From NCBI GenBank assembly GCA_003576905.1, contig QEVG01000015.1, positions 1 through 64,000 on the forward strand: a stretch of 64,000 nt of DNA. Reading direction: 5' to 3'. The stretch is from Planctomycetota bacterium (lineage in GTDB: Bacteria; Planctomycetota; Phycisphaerae; UBA1845; UTPLA1). Numbering within the stretch: position 1 is the stretch's first letter; every line of letters starts with the position of its first letter. Below, one piece after another: positions 8,760 to 16,652 of this stretch. Below the pieces are notes generated by a model. It made no database searches, had not been told where the DNA came from, and saw only the letters and a list, made by a program, of their open reading frames with translations. The position numbers and the translations under genes were made by a program.

Positions 8760-9842
8760 ATGGAACCCGCCCTCGAATCCCTCGCCGACCGGCTCGCGAA
8801 GCTGGCTACCCACTTCGACATCACCGGCGAATGGCCCGCCCGATCGCTTGAGCACCTCACCCGCGCGGGGGCGTGGACCTGGGTCATCCCGGAGACCTTC
8901 GGCGGCATGGGGCTGGACCCGCTTCGTCAGACCGAGGCCTACGAGGCCGTCGCCATGGGCTGCATGTCGTGCCTGCTCATTCTGACCCAGCGCGACGCCG
9001 CCTGCGAACTTATCGCCGCCGGGGAGAACCAGCGCCTGGCCGAGTCGCTCCTGCCCCGGCTTGCCGGCCATGAAATCATGACCAGCGTCGGGATCAGCCA
9101 ACTCACGACCAGCCGCCAGGGCGGGCGTCCGGCCATGGCGGCCCGGCCCGACAGCGGCGGCTTCGTTCTGACGGGGTGCATGCCGTGGGTGACGGGCGCT
9201 CCGAAGTGCCAGATCGTCGTCACCGGCGCGGTCCTTCCCGACGGCATGCAGATTCTCGCCGTCGTGCCCATGGACCGCGCGGGCGTGATCATTGACACGC
9301 CGATGCAGCTTGCCGCCCTCCAGAGCGCGCAGACCTGCGAGATACACCTCAAGGGTGTGCGGATAGAAAAGGATCTGGTCCTCCGCGGCCCCATGCCCCA
9401 TGTTCTCAAGAGCCGGTCTCCGGTCAAGCCGCTTGTGGTCGCCACCGCGGGGATCGGCCTCGCCGGCGCGATTGTGCGGATCATGCGGCCGCTTGCCGAA
9501 AAGGCCGATGGCGAGCTGGGAGAATTGTTCGACGAACTCGCCGAGCGCTACGACGCCGTGCGCGAGCGCCTCTTTTCCCTTGCCGCCCGGCTGGGCGATC
9601 CGGACCAGGAGATTCCCAAGACCCAGGTCCGCGTCTCGGTGAATGATCTGCTCGTGCGGCTGGCCGCCGGACTGACGATCTTCGCCAAGGGGTCCGGCTT
9701 TGTACGCCAGATGGATGCCCAGCGCCTGGCACGCGAGGCCCTTTTTTTTCTGGTCTGGTCCGCCCCCGAGGACGTCCGCGCGGGCACTCTGTCGGCGCTG
9801 CTCGACCGCGAGCCGCCGGTGTCGCGCTCGATGGGCTACTAG
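8760..9842 (+). CDS. Acyl-CoA dehydrogenase-family protein
   Basis: 360 residues, on the short side for the family (about 380-400). Order: an N-terminal helical domain with IPETFGGMGLDPL, a middle beta domain, then a C-terminal helical bundle. The middle domain contains VGISQLTTSRQGGRPAM and GFVLTGCMPWVTGAPKCQIV, matching the FAD-binding region in which TG..PWVT follows the substrate loop. These flavoproteins oxidise acyl-CoA or related thioesters and pass electrons to ETF. I cannot place the catalytic Glu; the C-terminal domain is divergent, so the true substrate is open. It is flanked by unrelated genes. Confidence 0.8.
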   Translation: MEPALESLADRLAKLATHFDITGEWPARSLEHLTRAGAWTWVIPETFGGMGLDPLRQTEAYEAVAMGCMSCLLILTQRDAACELIAAGENQRLAESLLPRLAGHEIMTSVGISQLTTSRQGGRPAMAARPDSGGFVLTGCMPWVTGAPKCQIVVTGAVLPDGMQILAVVPMDRAGVIIDTPMQLAALQSAQTCEIHLKGVRIEKDLVLRGPMPHVLKSRSPVKPLVVATAGIGLAGAIVRIMRPLAEKADGELGELFDELAERYDAVRERLFSLAARLGDPDQEIPKTQVRVSVNDLLVRLAAGLTIFAKGSGFVRQMDAQRLAREALFFLVWSAPEDVRAGTLSALLDREPPVSRSMGY

Positions 9843-9867
9843 GGGCGTCCGCCTTCGCGGAGTGTCG

Positions 9868-11073
9868 TTATTGTGGCAATATCGGGGCGTCGACCTGCGC
9901 CAATTCCTGCCGCGCCGGCTTCGCGAAGCCCAGCCAGGGCACGACCACGCCCGGCAGCGACCACGCGATCTGTATCAGGCGAAACCCCAGCGTCAGCGCG
10001 AGCATCTGCGACCCCGTCGCCCAGCCGCCGTCGACAAGTACCTTGTAGAACACGGCTTCGAGAAGACCGAATCCCTGAATGCTGATCGGCACCGCCGCCA
10101 GCAGAAACCCCACGACGGCCGCCAGCAGCACCGCCCAGAACAGGTGGGTGTCAGTGTGAAGCGTCGAGTGGTAGATGCCCAGGCTCCGGGCGGTGAAATA
10201 CATCGACGCCACGATCAGAAAATGGCTCGCCATCGTCGTGATCAACGACAGGAACGCCGAGCCGCGATGAAACCGAAGTGAAAACGCCGTGTCGTCGATC
10301 CGCTTGAGCTTGTCGCCGAGCGGCAGCCGCGTAAGCAGGGCGTCATAGCGGATCCACTGGCGCACGCGGCGCGAGAAGAACAGGCCCGCCGCGAGGAAAA
10401 AGCTCAGCGTCAGATACCCGACCCAGCGGCCGTAAAACCCGATCAGGTCCGTCCGCCAGAACGCCAGGATCGTTCCCGCCGCAAGCAGAAGAAAGCTCAC
10501 CAGCCCGATCACCCGGTCGAGCAGAACGACCGTGATCCCTTCCGTCCGCTTGTGTGTGATGCGGGCGATGTGATATGCCTTGTAGATGTCGCCCCCGGTC
10601 GTGCCGGGCATGGCGAAGTTGAAGAAGTTGCCCGCGAAAGTCAGCAGCAGCGAGTCGCGGAAGCTGATGGCGATTTCCTGCGTGGCAAGGAGCAGTTGCA
10701 GCCGCCAGGCAAGGACAAATGTCGTCGGGCCGAGGAAGACAAACGCCAGCGCCGCCCAGTTCCAGTCGGCGGTCGTGGCCAGGTGGCGGATGCCGCGCTC
10801 GATGTCGCGTTGCCCTTTGCCGAGTTGTTCCCGGCGCGCCAGCTCGTTGCGCGGAACGGTGCGGGACTGCCCATCCGGCCCGTCCGAGACGACAAGCGTG
10901 GACGCCGTCTCGGACAACAGCCTCAGGGGCCGATCCGGGTCGCTGCCGAGCCGCACGTAGTCGTAATAGGTGACCTTGTCGCTCAGGTACCAGACCGCCG
11001 CGGCGCAGAACGCCAGCTTGAGAAGCAGCAATGCGATCTTTCGCAGTCGGGATGGCGGAGAGGGTGGGGTCAT
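9868..11073 (-). CDS. Flippase-like / lysylphosphatidylglycerol synthase-type membrane protein
   Basis: 401 residues from the ATG at 11073; in-frame ATGs at 11121 and 11208 would only add a basic, low-complexity leader. About eight membrane helices are present. The family signature is NFFNFAMPGTTGGDIYKAYH near residue 155, and a second is the ISIQGFGLLEAVFYKVL segment (PIS..G.GL.E) near residue 345. Members (UPF0104/AglD-like, MprF transmembrane domain) are thought to move lipids or lipid-linked sugars. A roughly 70-residue non-membrane stretch follows helix 1, an extra domain probably outside the membrane. It is divergent from the deaminase gene at 11269. Confidence 0.8.
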   Translation of the reverse strand: MTPPSPPSRLRKIALLLLKLAFCAAAVWYLSDKVTYYDYVRLGSDPDRPLRLLSETASTLVVSDGPDGQSRTVPRNELARREQLGKGQRDIERGIRHLATTADWNWAALAFVFLGPTTFVLAWRLQLLLATQEIAISFRDSLLLTFAGNFFNFAMPGTTGGDIYKAYHIARITHKRTEGITVVLLDRVIGLVSFLLLAAGTILAFWRTDLIGFYGRWVGYLTLSFFLAAGLFFSRRVRQWIRYDALLTRLPLGDKLKRIDDTAFSLRFHRGSAFLSLITTMASHFLIVASMYFTARSLGIYHSTLHTDTHLFWAVLLAAVVGFLLAAVPISIQGFGLLEAVFYKVLVDGGWATGSQMLALTLGFRLIQIAWSLPGVVVPWLGFAKPARQELAQVDAPILPQ

Positions 11074-11268
11074 TGCTCGCGGGCATAGATTAGCCGGGAA
11101 CGCGAGGGAACGCCAAAGCATGCCGCGGCGCGGCGCCCGGCGGCGCGCGAACCGACTGCGGGCCGCTGAGAGCGCGTGCGATTGACGCGCAGCCCGCGTG
11201 GGCTTCATATGATGGCGGTGGGCATGCCCGGTCGGGGCGACGGGCGTTCAATCGGCGAGGTGTTTGTG

Positions 11269-11706
11269 ATGGACGCGTTCATGGCGGCGGCGATTGACGA
11301 GGCGCGGAAGGGACTCTCGGAAGGGGGAATCCCGATCGGGTCCGTCCTGGTTATCGACGGCAAGATCGTCGGGCGCGGGCACAACCGGCGCGTCCAGCGA
11401 CAAAGCGCCATTCTGCACGCCGAGATGGACGCCCTGGAGAACGCCGGGCGGCTGACGGCGAAGGACTATCAGCGAGCCGTGCTGTACTCGACCCTCTCGC
11501 CGTGCGACATGTGCAGCGGTACCGCGCTTCTTTACAAGATTCCGCGAATCGTCATCGGCGAAAACCAGACGTTTCGCGGTCCCGAGGAGTATGTCCGAAG
11601 CCGCGGCGTCGAGTTGAACATCCTCAATGATCCCGAGTGCATCCGCCTGATGCGAGAGTTCATCGCCGCCCGGCCTGAACTCTGGAATGAAGACATAGGC
11701 GTCTGA
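11269..11706 (+). CDS. Cytosine deaminase, yeast (Fcy1)-like
   Basis: 145 residues from the ATG at 11269, preceded by GCGAGG. Zn-dependent CDA-fold enzyme. HAE at 50-52 and SPCDMC at 77-82 give the zinc ligands His50, Cys79 and Cys82 and the proton shuttle Glu52. Beyond the general fold it shares yeast cytosine deaminase features: LENAGRL after the HAE, IVIGENQTFRG, and the C-terminal WNEDIG whose Trp lines the cytosine pocket in the yeast enzyme. It likely converts cytosine to uracil for pyrimidine salvage, rather than acting on tRNA (TadA) or guanine. Known from the family: a homodimer. Confidence 0.85.
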   Translation: MDAFMAAAIDEARKGLSEGGIPIGSVLVIDGKIVGRGHNRRVQRQSAILHAEMDALENAGRLTAKDYQRAVLYSTLSPCDMCSGTALLYKIPRIVIGENQTFRGPEEYVRSRGVELNILNDPECIRLMREFIAARPELWNEDIGV

Positions 11707-12020
11707 TCGCGTCCATCGGTCCTTCGTACAGATTCCTGCGTCCGCAAACCGCGCCGGCGGGGTCGCGTGACCGCTCGGGGTCCGCGGTGTGCATGGGCGA
11801 ACGGTTCTTATGGGCACGTCTGTTTTCGGCCGTTTGGAATAGATCGTTGGCGTTTGTTGACTTAAAGCGGTGCGCCACCCTTTCCGATAGGGGGGCAGAC
11901 GTACCATCGCCGTTCAGCGATTGTGCGGAGGGAATCCGGGAGTTTCCCGATTGGGGCTCCGGAAGTATCCGCCTGATCCGGATAGCGTGGGATTCCGGAA
12001 GTGCACCGGAGGAGTGAAAG
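11707..12020. other. Intergenic region upstream of the pilin genes
   Basis: 314 bases, no gene. It presumably carries the promoter of the pilus locus. A TTGACT at about 11857 has no convincing -10, and CGGGA/TCCCG at about 11937-11950 form a small hairpin. I see no sigma-54 site. Confidence 0.4.
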
Positions 12021-12461
12021 ATGAAACGCACCGCATTCACACTGGTCGAACTTCTGATCGTGGTCATCATCCTGGGCATCCTTGCCGCCGTGGTCATTCC
12101 GCAGTTTTCGGATGCCAGCACGGACGCGCGCCTCAGCTCGCTGATGACCAACCTTCAGACGATCCGCGGGCAGCTCGATCTCTACAAGCTCCAGCACAAC
12201 GGCAACTATCCGTCACTGGCGAGCTTTGCCGACCAGATGACCAAGAAGACCAACGCCGACGGCACCGTGAACGCCGCCGGCAAGTACGGCCCGTACCTCC
12301 AGCGGATTCCGACGAATCCCTTCACCGTGGGCGGTACCGGCAACGACGTCACCAATACCGCGGCCGCCGCGAACAAGGCGTGGTATTACGACGAGACCAC
12401 AGGCGAGTTCAAGGCTAACAACGGTGGCACGACGAACGGCGTGGCGCACAGCTCGTTGTAA
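12021..12461 (+). CDS. GspG-like major pilin/pseudopilin, copy 1
   Basis: 146 residues. N-terminal class III signal MKRTA then FTLVELLIVVIILGILAA, cut by prepilin peptidase before Phe6; the residue before the cut is Ala instead of Gly. It then has the long pilin helix, an amphipathic region with HNGNYPS (GspG-like), and a C-terminal domain with NPFTVGGTGNDVTN and KAWYYDETTGEFKAN, as in the major pseudopilins of planctomycete pilus systems. A perfect GGAGG precedes the ATG. It is duplicated at 12546, from which it differs at about 26 positions. Confidence 0.9.
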   Translation: MKRTAFTLVELLIVVIILGILAAVVIPQFSDASTDARLSSLMTNLQTIRGQLDLYKLQHNGNYPSLASFADQMTKKTNADGTVNAAGKYGPYLQRIPTNPFTVGGTGNDVTNTAAAANKAWYYDETTGEFKANNGGTTNGVAHSSL

Positions 12462-12545
12462 CGAGTGGATTCCCGGGGCTGACGCCGGCGCGGATACCGC
12501 CGCGGAACTTAAAAGAACCTGGCACACGGAAAAAGGGGAACATGT

Positions 12546-12986
12546 ATGAAGAGAAAAGGGTTTACGCTTGTTGAACTGCTGATCGTCGTGATCATCCTGG
12601 GCATCCTCGCGGCGGTCGTCATACCGCAGTTCAGCGATGCCAGCACCGATACGCGCGTCAGCTCGCTTCAGTTCAATCTGCGCGAGGTTCGCAAGCAGAT
12701 TGACCTGTACCGCCATCACCACAACGGCAACTTCCCGGCGTTGGCCAGCTTTGTGGACCAGATGACGAAGAAGACCGACGCCGACGGCACCGTCAACGCC
12801 GCCGGGAAGTACGGTCCCTACATGCAGAAGGTCCCCAATAATCCGTTCACGGTCGGCGGCACCGGTAACGACGTCACCAACACCGCGGCCGCGGCCAACA
12901 AGGCCTGGAACTACAACGAGACCACCGGTGAGTTCAAGGCCAATGACGGCGGCACCACGAACGGCGTGGCCCACTCCAGCATGTAA
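12546..12986 (+). CDS. GspG-like major pilin/pseudopilin, copy 2
   Basis: 146 residues, same architecture as the gene at 12021, with the canonical cleavage motif MKRKG|FTLVE. The copies are nearly identical in the first 33 residues and the C-terminal third, and differ mostly at residues 36-65 (lower part of the helix) and a few surface positions. AGGGG precedes the start. A stable hairpin (13034-13076) follows, suggesting the two pilin genes form a highly expressed unit partly separated from the minor pseudopilin genes. Confidence 0.9.
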   Translation: MKRKGFTLVELLIVVIILGILAAVVIPQFSDASTDTRVSSLQFNLREVRKQIDLYRHHHNGNFPALASFVDQMTKKTDADGTVNAAGKYGPYMQKVPNNPFTVGGTGNDVTNTAAAANKAWNYNETTGEFKANDGGTTNGVAHSSM

Positions 12987-13033
12987 TTGCAGCGCCGCCT
13001 GAACGCCGACGGACCCGATATCCAAGAACTCCA

Positions 13034-13076
13034 AAGGACCGGAAGCGGTGGGCCCTGCCCGTCGTTTCCGGTCCTT
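13034..13076 (+). terminator. Hairpin after the pilin pair
   Basis: AAGGACCGGAA pairs perfectly with TTCCGGTCCTT (11 bp, GC-rich 21-nt loop) 48 bases after the second pilin stop. There is no T-run beyond CTT, so it may act as a 3' stabiliser or partial terminator that keeps pilin mRNA abundant over the downstream genes. Confidence 0.55.
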
Positions 13077-13194
13077 CTGGTTCCGCCGCTGAGTTATTCC
13101 TCCTCGCGGCGGATAATTCTTTGCGGCGTTCGGGCTCCGAATTGTATGGTTTGACCGACTCCTACAGCCGACGGCGCGAGGAGGGAATGCAAAC

Positions 13195-13722
13195 ATGGGG
13201 GCGAAGATACTCTACGACCGAACGAATTCACGCCGGGTTCGGCGCGGCGCATTTACGCTGGCCGAGGCGCTGCTCTCTGCCACCGTTCTCGCCGTCATCT
13301 CCGCGTCCGCCACGTTGCCCTTTGTCGCGGGCGTTCAGCAGAACCAGGAAGCCGCGCGCCTCGAACGCGCCGTGGCCATGGGCGAGGCAATGATGGAAGA
13401 AATCATGGGCCGCCCGTTCTTTACGCCGAGTGACCGGACGCCGTCGCCCGGCCCGGACGCGGGGAAAACGCGCGAAAATTTCGACAACATCGACGACTTC
13501 CACGGCTACGCGGAAAGCGCCGGCACCGCCCGCAATTTCAAGAACGTCGTTATCGCGGACTCCTCGACCGGCGGACTTTGGCGAAGCGCGTTGGTGGAAT
13601 ACGTGACGTTTCCGAATCAATCCGCCGGCGACACCAACAGCTTTGTCCGCGTCACCGTGCAGGTTTTCGACGGCACGACGCCGCTGGTGAGCTTTACCCG
13701 AATTGCATCGAGGGAGGATTGA
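13195..13722 (+). CDS. Minor pseudopilin (GspI/PilV-like)
   Basis: 175 residues with an unusually long basic leader (about 19 residues) before FTLAEALLSATVLAVISAS. Glu5 after the cut is present; the residue before Phe is Ala. The C-terminal domain is beta-rich (LVEYVTFPN, FVRVTVQVFDG). It is next to other minor pseudopilin genes in the order I-J-K typical of T2SS/T4P tip complexes. It ends one base before the next gene's ATG region, so translation is probably coupled. Confidence 0.8.
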   Translation: MGAKILYDRTNSRRVRRGAFTLAEALLSATVLAVISASATLPFVAGVQQNQEAARLERAVAMGEAMMEEIMGRPFFTPSDRTPSPGPDAGKTRENFDNIDDFHGYAESAGTARNFKNVVIADSSTGGLWRSALVEYVTFPNQSAGDTNSFVRVTVQVFDGTTPLVSFTRIASRED

Positions 13723-13723
13723 C

Positions 13724-14455
13724 ATGGCACGCCCGCGAAACGTGACAAAGCCCGACCGGTTTCGGCGGCGCGGTTTCACCATGACCGAGATGCTCATCGC
13801 TGCGTCCACTACAGCCCTCGTCGCCGCCGCGGCGGCAACGCTGACTTCCGCCGTGGCAAATGCGGCGACCGAGACGCGGGGCGTCCGAAGCACCCGCTCA
13901 GCCGGTCAGTACGCCATCAAGCGCGTCGGTCAGTCCATTCGCCAGGCGCGGGGCATCGGGCAGGTTACGGGCACCACCGTGACGCTTTGGCTGGAGGACG
14001 CAAACAACGACGACACGCTCAATCTCTACGAGGCGGGCATTATCCGCTACGACGCGGTCAATAAGCAGGTGGTATTCGAATACCTGGAGAGCTCGGGCGC
14101 GACGCCGACCACGACGCTTTCGGCCGCGACCTTCAAGGATGCGAGCGCCCTGACGACGCTGATGACCAACTCGGACAAGAAATCGGTCGTCTGGGCGGAG
14201 GACGTCGCCAGCCTGACCTTCACCGGATACCCGAACTACACCGAAACGCGGATCGTCGAGGCTGCGTTCACGATCGGGGTGGATGACGACGCGATGGACT
14301 TCCGCGTATCGGCGAGTCCCCGTGCCACCGCGGATTACCTTTTCGCGACCGATGCCAGCAGTCCGCCGCCGACCGGCTCGACGCGAAAAGCCCGCAAGAA
14401 AGTCTCAAAGTGGAACGGTATTCAGGCCTCGGAAATCACCGCAATGGAACTGTAG
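13724..14455 (+). CDS. Minor pseudopilin (GspJ/PilW-like)
   Basis: 243 residues from the ATG at 13724, preceded by GGGAGGATTGAC. The leader ends RRRG|FTMTEMLIAASTTALVA, so cleavage is canonical and Glu5 is present. The rest is a large beta-rich domain (VTLWLEDANNDDTLNLYEAG, RIVEAAFTIGVDDDAMDFRV) as in GspJ/PilW tip pilins. It starts 2 bases after the previous stop. The exact GspJ versus PilW label is by position and size. Confidence 0.8.
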   Translation: MARPRNVTKPDRFRRRGFTMTEMLIAASTTALVAAAAATLTSAVANAATETRGVRSTRSAGQYAIKRVGQSIRQARGIGQVTGTTVTLWLEDANNDDTLNLYEAGIIRYDAVNKQVVFEYLESSGATPTTTLSAATFKDASALTTLMTNSDKKSVVWAEDVASLTFTGYPNYTETRIVEAAFTIGVDDDAMDFRVSASPRATADYLFATDASSPPPTGSTRKARKKVSKWNGIQASEITAMEL

Positions 14456-14487
14456 TCCGGACCGACCGGGCGGAAGCAGGTTGGATG

Positions 14488-15672
14488 ATGCGAAAGAATC
14501 GTCGCGGGTACATTTTGATCGCCGTTCTGGGCCTGGCCACCATCGTCACGGCACTCGGGCTGTCGTTTCTCGATTCGCACAGCACGGCGATGCCGAGCGC
14601 GGTCAATTACCAGCGGGCTGTTCGCGCGCAGTACCTGGCGGAGTCGGGCGTCGCACTGGCATCTCACTTTCTCATGTATCCGCCCGCCAACGTGACTTTC
14701 AACGACTATTACCGCGGAGGATCGGGAATCGCCATCGATGCGACGAGCGACTATACGGATGTTACGGTCGCGCGGTCGGACACATGGGTTCCGGCGGGCA
14801 CCGACCCCAATCTCTATCGCATTACCGCCGTCGGGGTCGCTCGCGATCCGGATGGGACGGTGCGAGGCAAACGAAGCGTCACCACGGACGTCCTGGTTGC
14901 GCCCGCAAAATGGGAGATTCCATACGCCCTGTTCAACCGCAACTCGCTCACGGTCGTGTCGCCGGTTCGATTACTTGGAGACGTGCATGCGAACGGGCTC
15001 CTCACGGGGAACCTTGGTTCGTACTGCAATGGAAAGGTCACGGCGACGGGCACCGCCCTCTGGCTGGGGGGAGGACCGCCTTCGGCCGTGCTGTCGCTTC
15101 AGCCTTCGTACACGGGGCCGGTGGGCACCCTGTCCAAATACACGAACTACACCATTCAGGGGAAGAGCTACTCGGCCCACACCACCTACACTCGCAACGA
15201 GATTAACGCCAGTGATGCAGTGACCCTGAATGCCATTGATATGTCAGCGACGAATCCCGGACGGATAATCGTCTGCAAAAACGGAAACTTCAAACTACGC
15301 GTCAATGCGGACGTTAATGGGACGCTGCTCGTCAACGGCAACCTCGAAATCGATGACGCCGGCGCGCATATCGTCCGGGGCGTGGACGGCTTCCCGGCGA
15401 TCATCGTGACCGGAAACATCGATTATCTGGACGATGACGCGAGCCTCACGGTAACTGGTTCGATTATCTGCGGCGGCGCGATTGACTTGAATTTGGTACG
15501 TCGCGGCATCCTCAATGTGACGGGCTCGGTCATTGCCGCCAACGGAATCGTGGACGTAAGGGGAGACTCGACAATCCAATGCACCTGGAGCGCAAGCAGG
15601 TCAAGTTTCTGGGATGTCGAAAGTACGCCCACGCCCCAGCCGATTACGGTCCTGAGCTGGAAGGAAGACTGA
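14488..15672 (+). CDS. PilX/GspK-like pilus-associated protein
   Basis: 394 residues; two adjacent ATGs (14485, 14488) are possible, the second with better spacing from AGG. The N-terminus RKNRRGYILIAVLGLATIVTALGLSFL resembles PilX/GspK: a basic leader, Gly-Tyr in place of Gly-Phe, and no Glu at position 5, as is usual for GspK. The motif YLAESGVALASHF is the conserved QYLAESG element of this family. The C-terminal half has repeated beta-strand turns (VNGTLLVNGNLEIDD, GNIDYLDDDASLTVTGSI), a bactofilin-like or polymer-forming pattern. Likely a tip component. Confidence 0.75.
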   Translation: MRKNRRGYILIAVLGLATIVTALGLSFLDSHSTAMPSAVNYQRAVRAQYLAESGVALASHFLMYPPANVTFNDYYRGGSGIAIDATSDYTDVTVARSDTWVPAGTDPNLYRITAVGVARDPDGTVRGKRSVTTDVLVAPAKWEIPYALFNRNSLTVVSPVRLLGDVHANGLLTGNLGSYCNGKVTATGTALWLGGGPPSAVLSLQPSYTGPVGTLSKYTNYTIQGKSYSAHTTYTRNEINASDAVTLNAIDMSATNPGRIIVCKNGNFKLRVNADVNGTLLVNGNLEIDDAGAHIVRGVDGFPAIIVTGNIDYLDDDASLTVTGSIICGGAIDLNLVRRGILNVTGSVIAANGIVDVRGDSTIQCTWSASRSSFWDVESTPTPQPITVLSWKED

Positions 15673-15673
15673 C

Positions 15674-15979
15674 ATGCCGCCGACGAAAGTGGTCACGCTG
15701 GACCGATATACGCGCGGGATTCTTACCGCCCTTACGGTCCTGCTCGCCGTCATTGCGATTGAGTTATGGGCGGGCCGCCCGAGTGACCTACCCGCGGCAC
15801 AGGCCCAGATACCCGATACGGGGCTTCAGCGCAAGATCATTGCCGACGAAGCTCAACGGACCAACCAGTTACTGGAGCAGATTCTCGAACATCTGCAATC
15901 CAAGCCAATCCGTGTCCGCGTCGTCGCCGATGAATCATCCGGGACCAAGAGGTCCTCGTCGCGCGCCGCAGGCCGGTAA
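15674..15979 (+). CDS. Small single-pass membrane protein in the pilus locus
   Basis: 101 residues, with the ATG one base after the previous stop. One transmembrane helix (about residues 14-30, GILTALTVLLAVIAIELWAG) is followed by a short coiled-coil-like region (IIADEAQRTNQLLEQILEHL) and a basic tail. No family recognised. Position between minor pseudopilins and pilM suggests an accessory assembly factor; the length and topology resemble small GspM/GspL-type stubs, without any motif to confirm it. Confidence 0.6.
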   Translation: MPPTKVVTLDRYTRGILTALTVLLAVIAIELWAGRPSDLPAAQAQIPDTGLQRKIIADEAQRTNQLLEQILEHLQSKPIRVRVVADESSGTKRSSSRAAGR

Positions 15980-16005
15980 GGCCCCGCGCCGGAAAGGGGG
16001 GGTCC

Positions 16006-16602
16006 ATGCTCGTGCGTCCAGCGTACACATTCATCGAAGTGCTTATCGTGATGGTGGTCATTGCCGTCGCCACCGCGATTGCCTGGCCCGATGACGAGAC
16101 CGCCGCAAAGGAAGCCGGTCGCCTGGCCACCCTGAAGTTCGAAACCGATGTCGCCTACGCGCGGGGATACTCATTTGCCCGGCCCGATGACCCGGCATTA
16201 ATCAAGCTCGATCCCGCCAACAACCGGTACTGGATCGGGACGTCGAGCAGCCCCGATACGCCGATCAACCATCCCTTGTCCGGCGATCCGTATGTGGTTC
16301 AGTTCGGTCCAGGCGGACCGCGCGGGCTTGAGACAGTCACGATCTACGCCGGCGATTTTGGCGGCGACGAGATCATCAAGTTTGACGGCACGGGTTCCAT
16401 CGACCAGGACACGCAGGCGATTCTCCAATTCGACTCGAAGGGCACTCCCTATGAGATTGCCGTAAAGCCAACCTCGGGCGAATGTCTCGTCCGCGAGACC
16501 TACTCAATTGTCCTGGAGCCGTACGACACGACGATTGGGGGACTCTCCGAAGGTGGCGAGGCTCCCGTCAAAGGGATCCACGTGACGCAGCCTGCCAACT
16601 AG
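16006..16602 (+). CDS. Minor pseudopilin (GspH/FimT-like)
   Basis: 198 residues. Short leader MLVRPA before YTFIEVLIVMVVIAVATAIA: an Ala-Tyr junction instead of Gly-Phe, with Glu in the usual region. It then has a helix with LKFETDVAYARGYSFA and a beta domain. These are features of GspH/FimT minor pilins that prime pilus assembly. GGGGGG precedes the ATG. The noncanonical -1 residue means processing is likely but not certain. Confidence 0.75.
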   Translation: MLVRPAYTFIEVLIVMVVIAVATAIAWPDDETAAKEAGRLATLKFETDVAYARGYSFARPDDPALIKLDPANNRYWIGTSSSPDTPINHPLSGDPYVVQFGPGGPRGLETVTIYAGDFGGDEIIKFDGTGSIDQDTQAILQFDSKGTPYEIAVKPTSGECLVRETYSIVLEPYDTTIGGLSEGGEAPVKGIHVTQPAN

Positions 16603-16652
16603 GCAGTGATCGTCCACACGACAATCTGCGTGGGCCCCAGGAGGCCGACGTT

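Noticed and set aside
10552-11088. Plus-strand frame opposite the flippase-like gene
   Set aside because: Antisense to a protein with membrane helices and the conserved GTTGGDIYKA motif; composition is that of a shadow frame.
12515-12545. CTGGCACACGG upstream of the second pilin as a sigma-54 site
   Set aside because: The -24 half (TGGCAC) is present but no GC dinucleotide lies at the required distance; the -12 half is missing.
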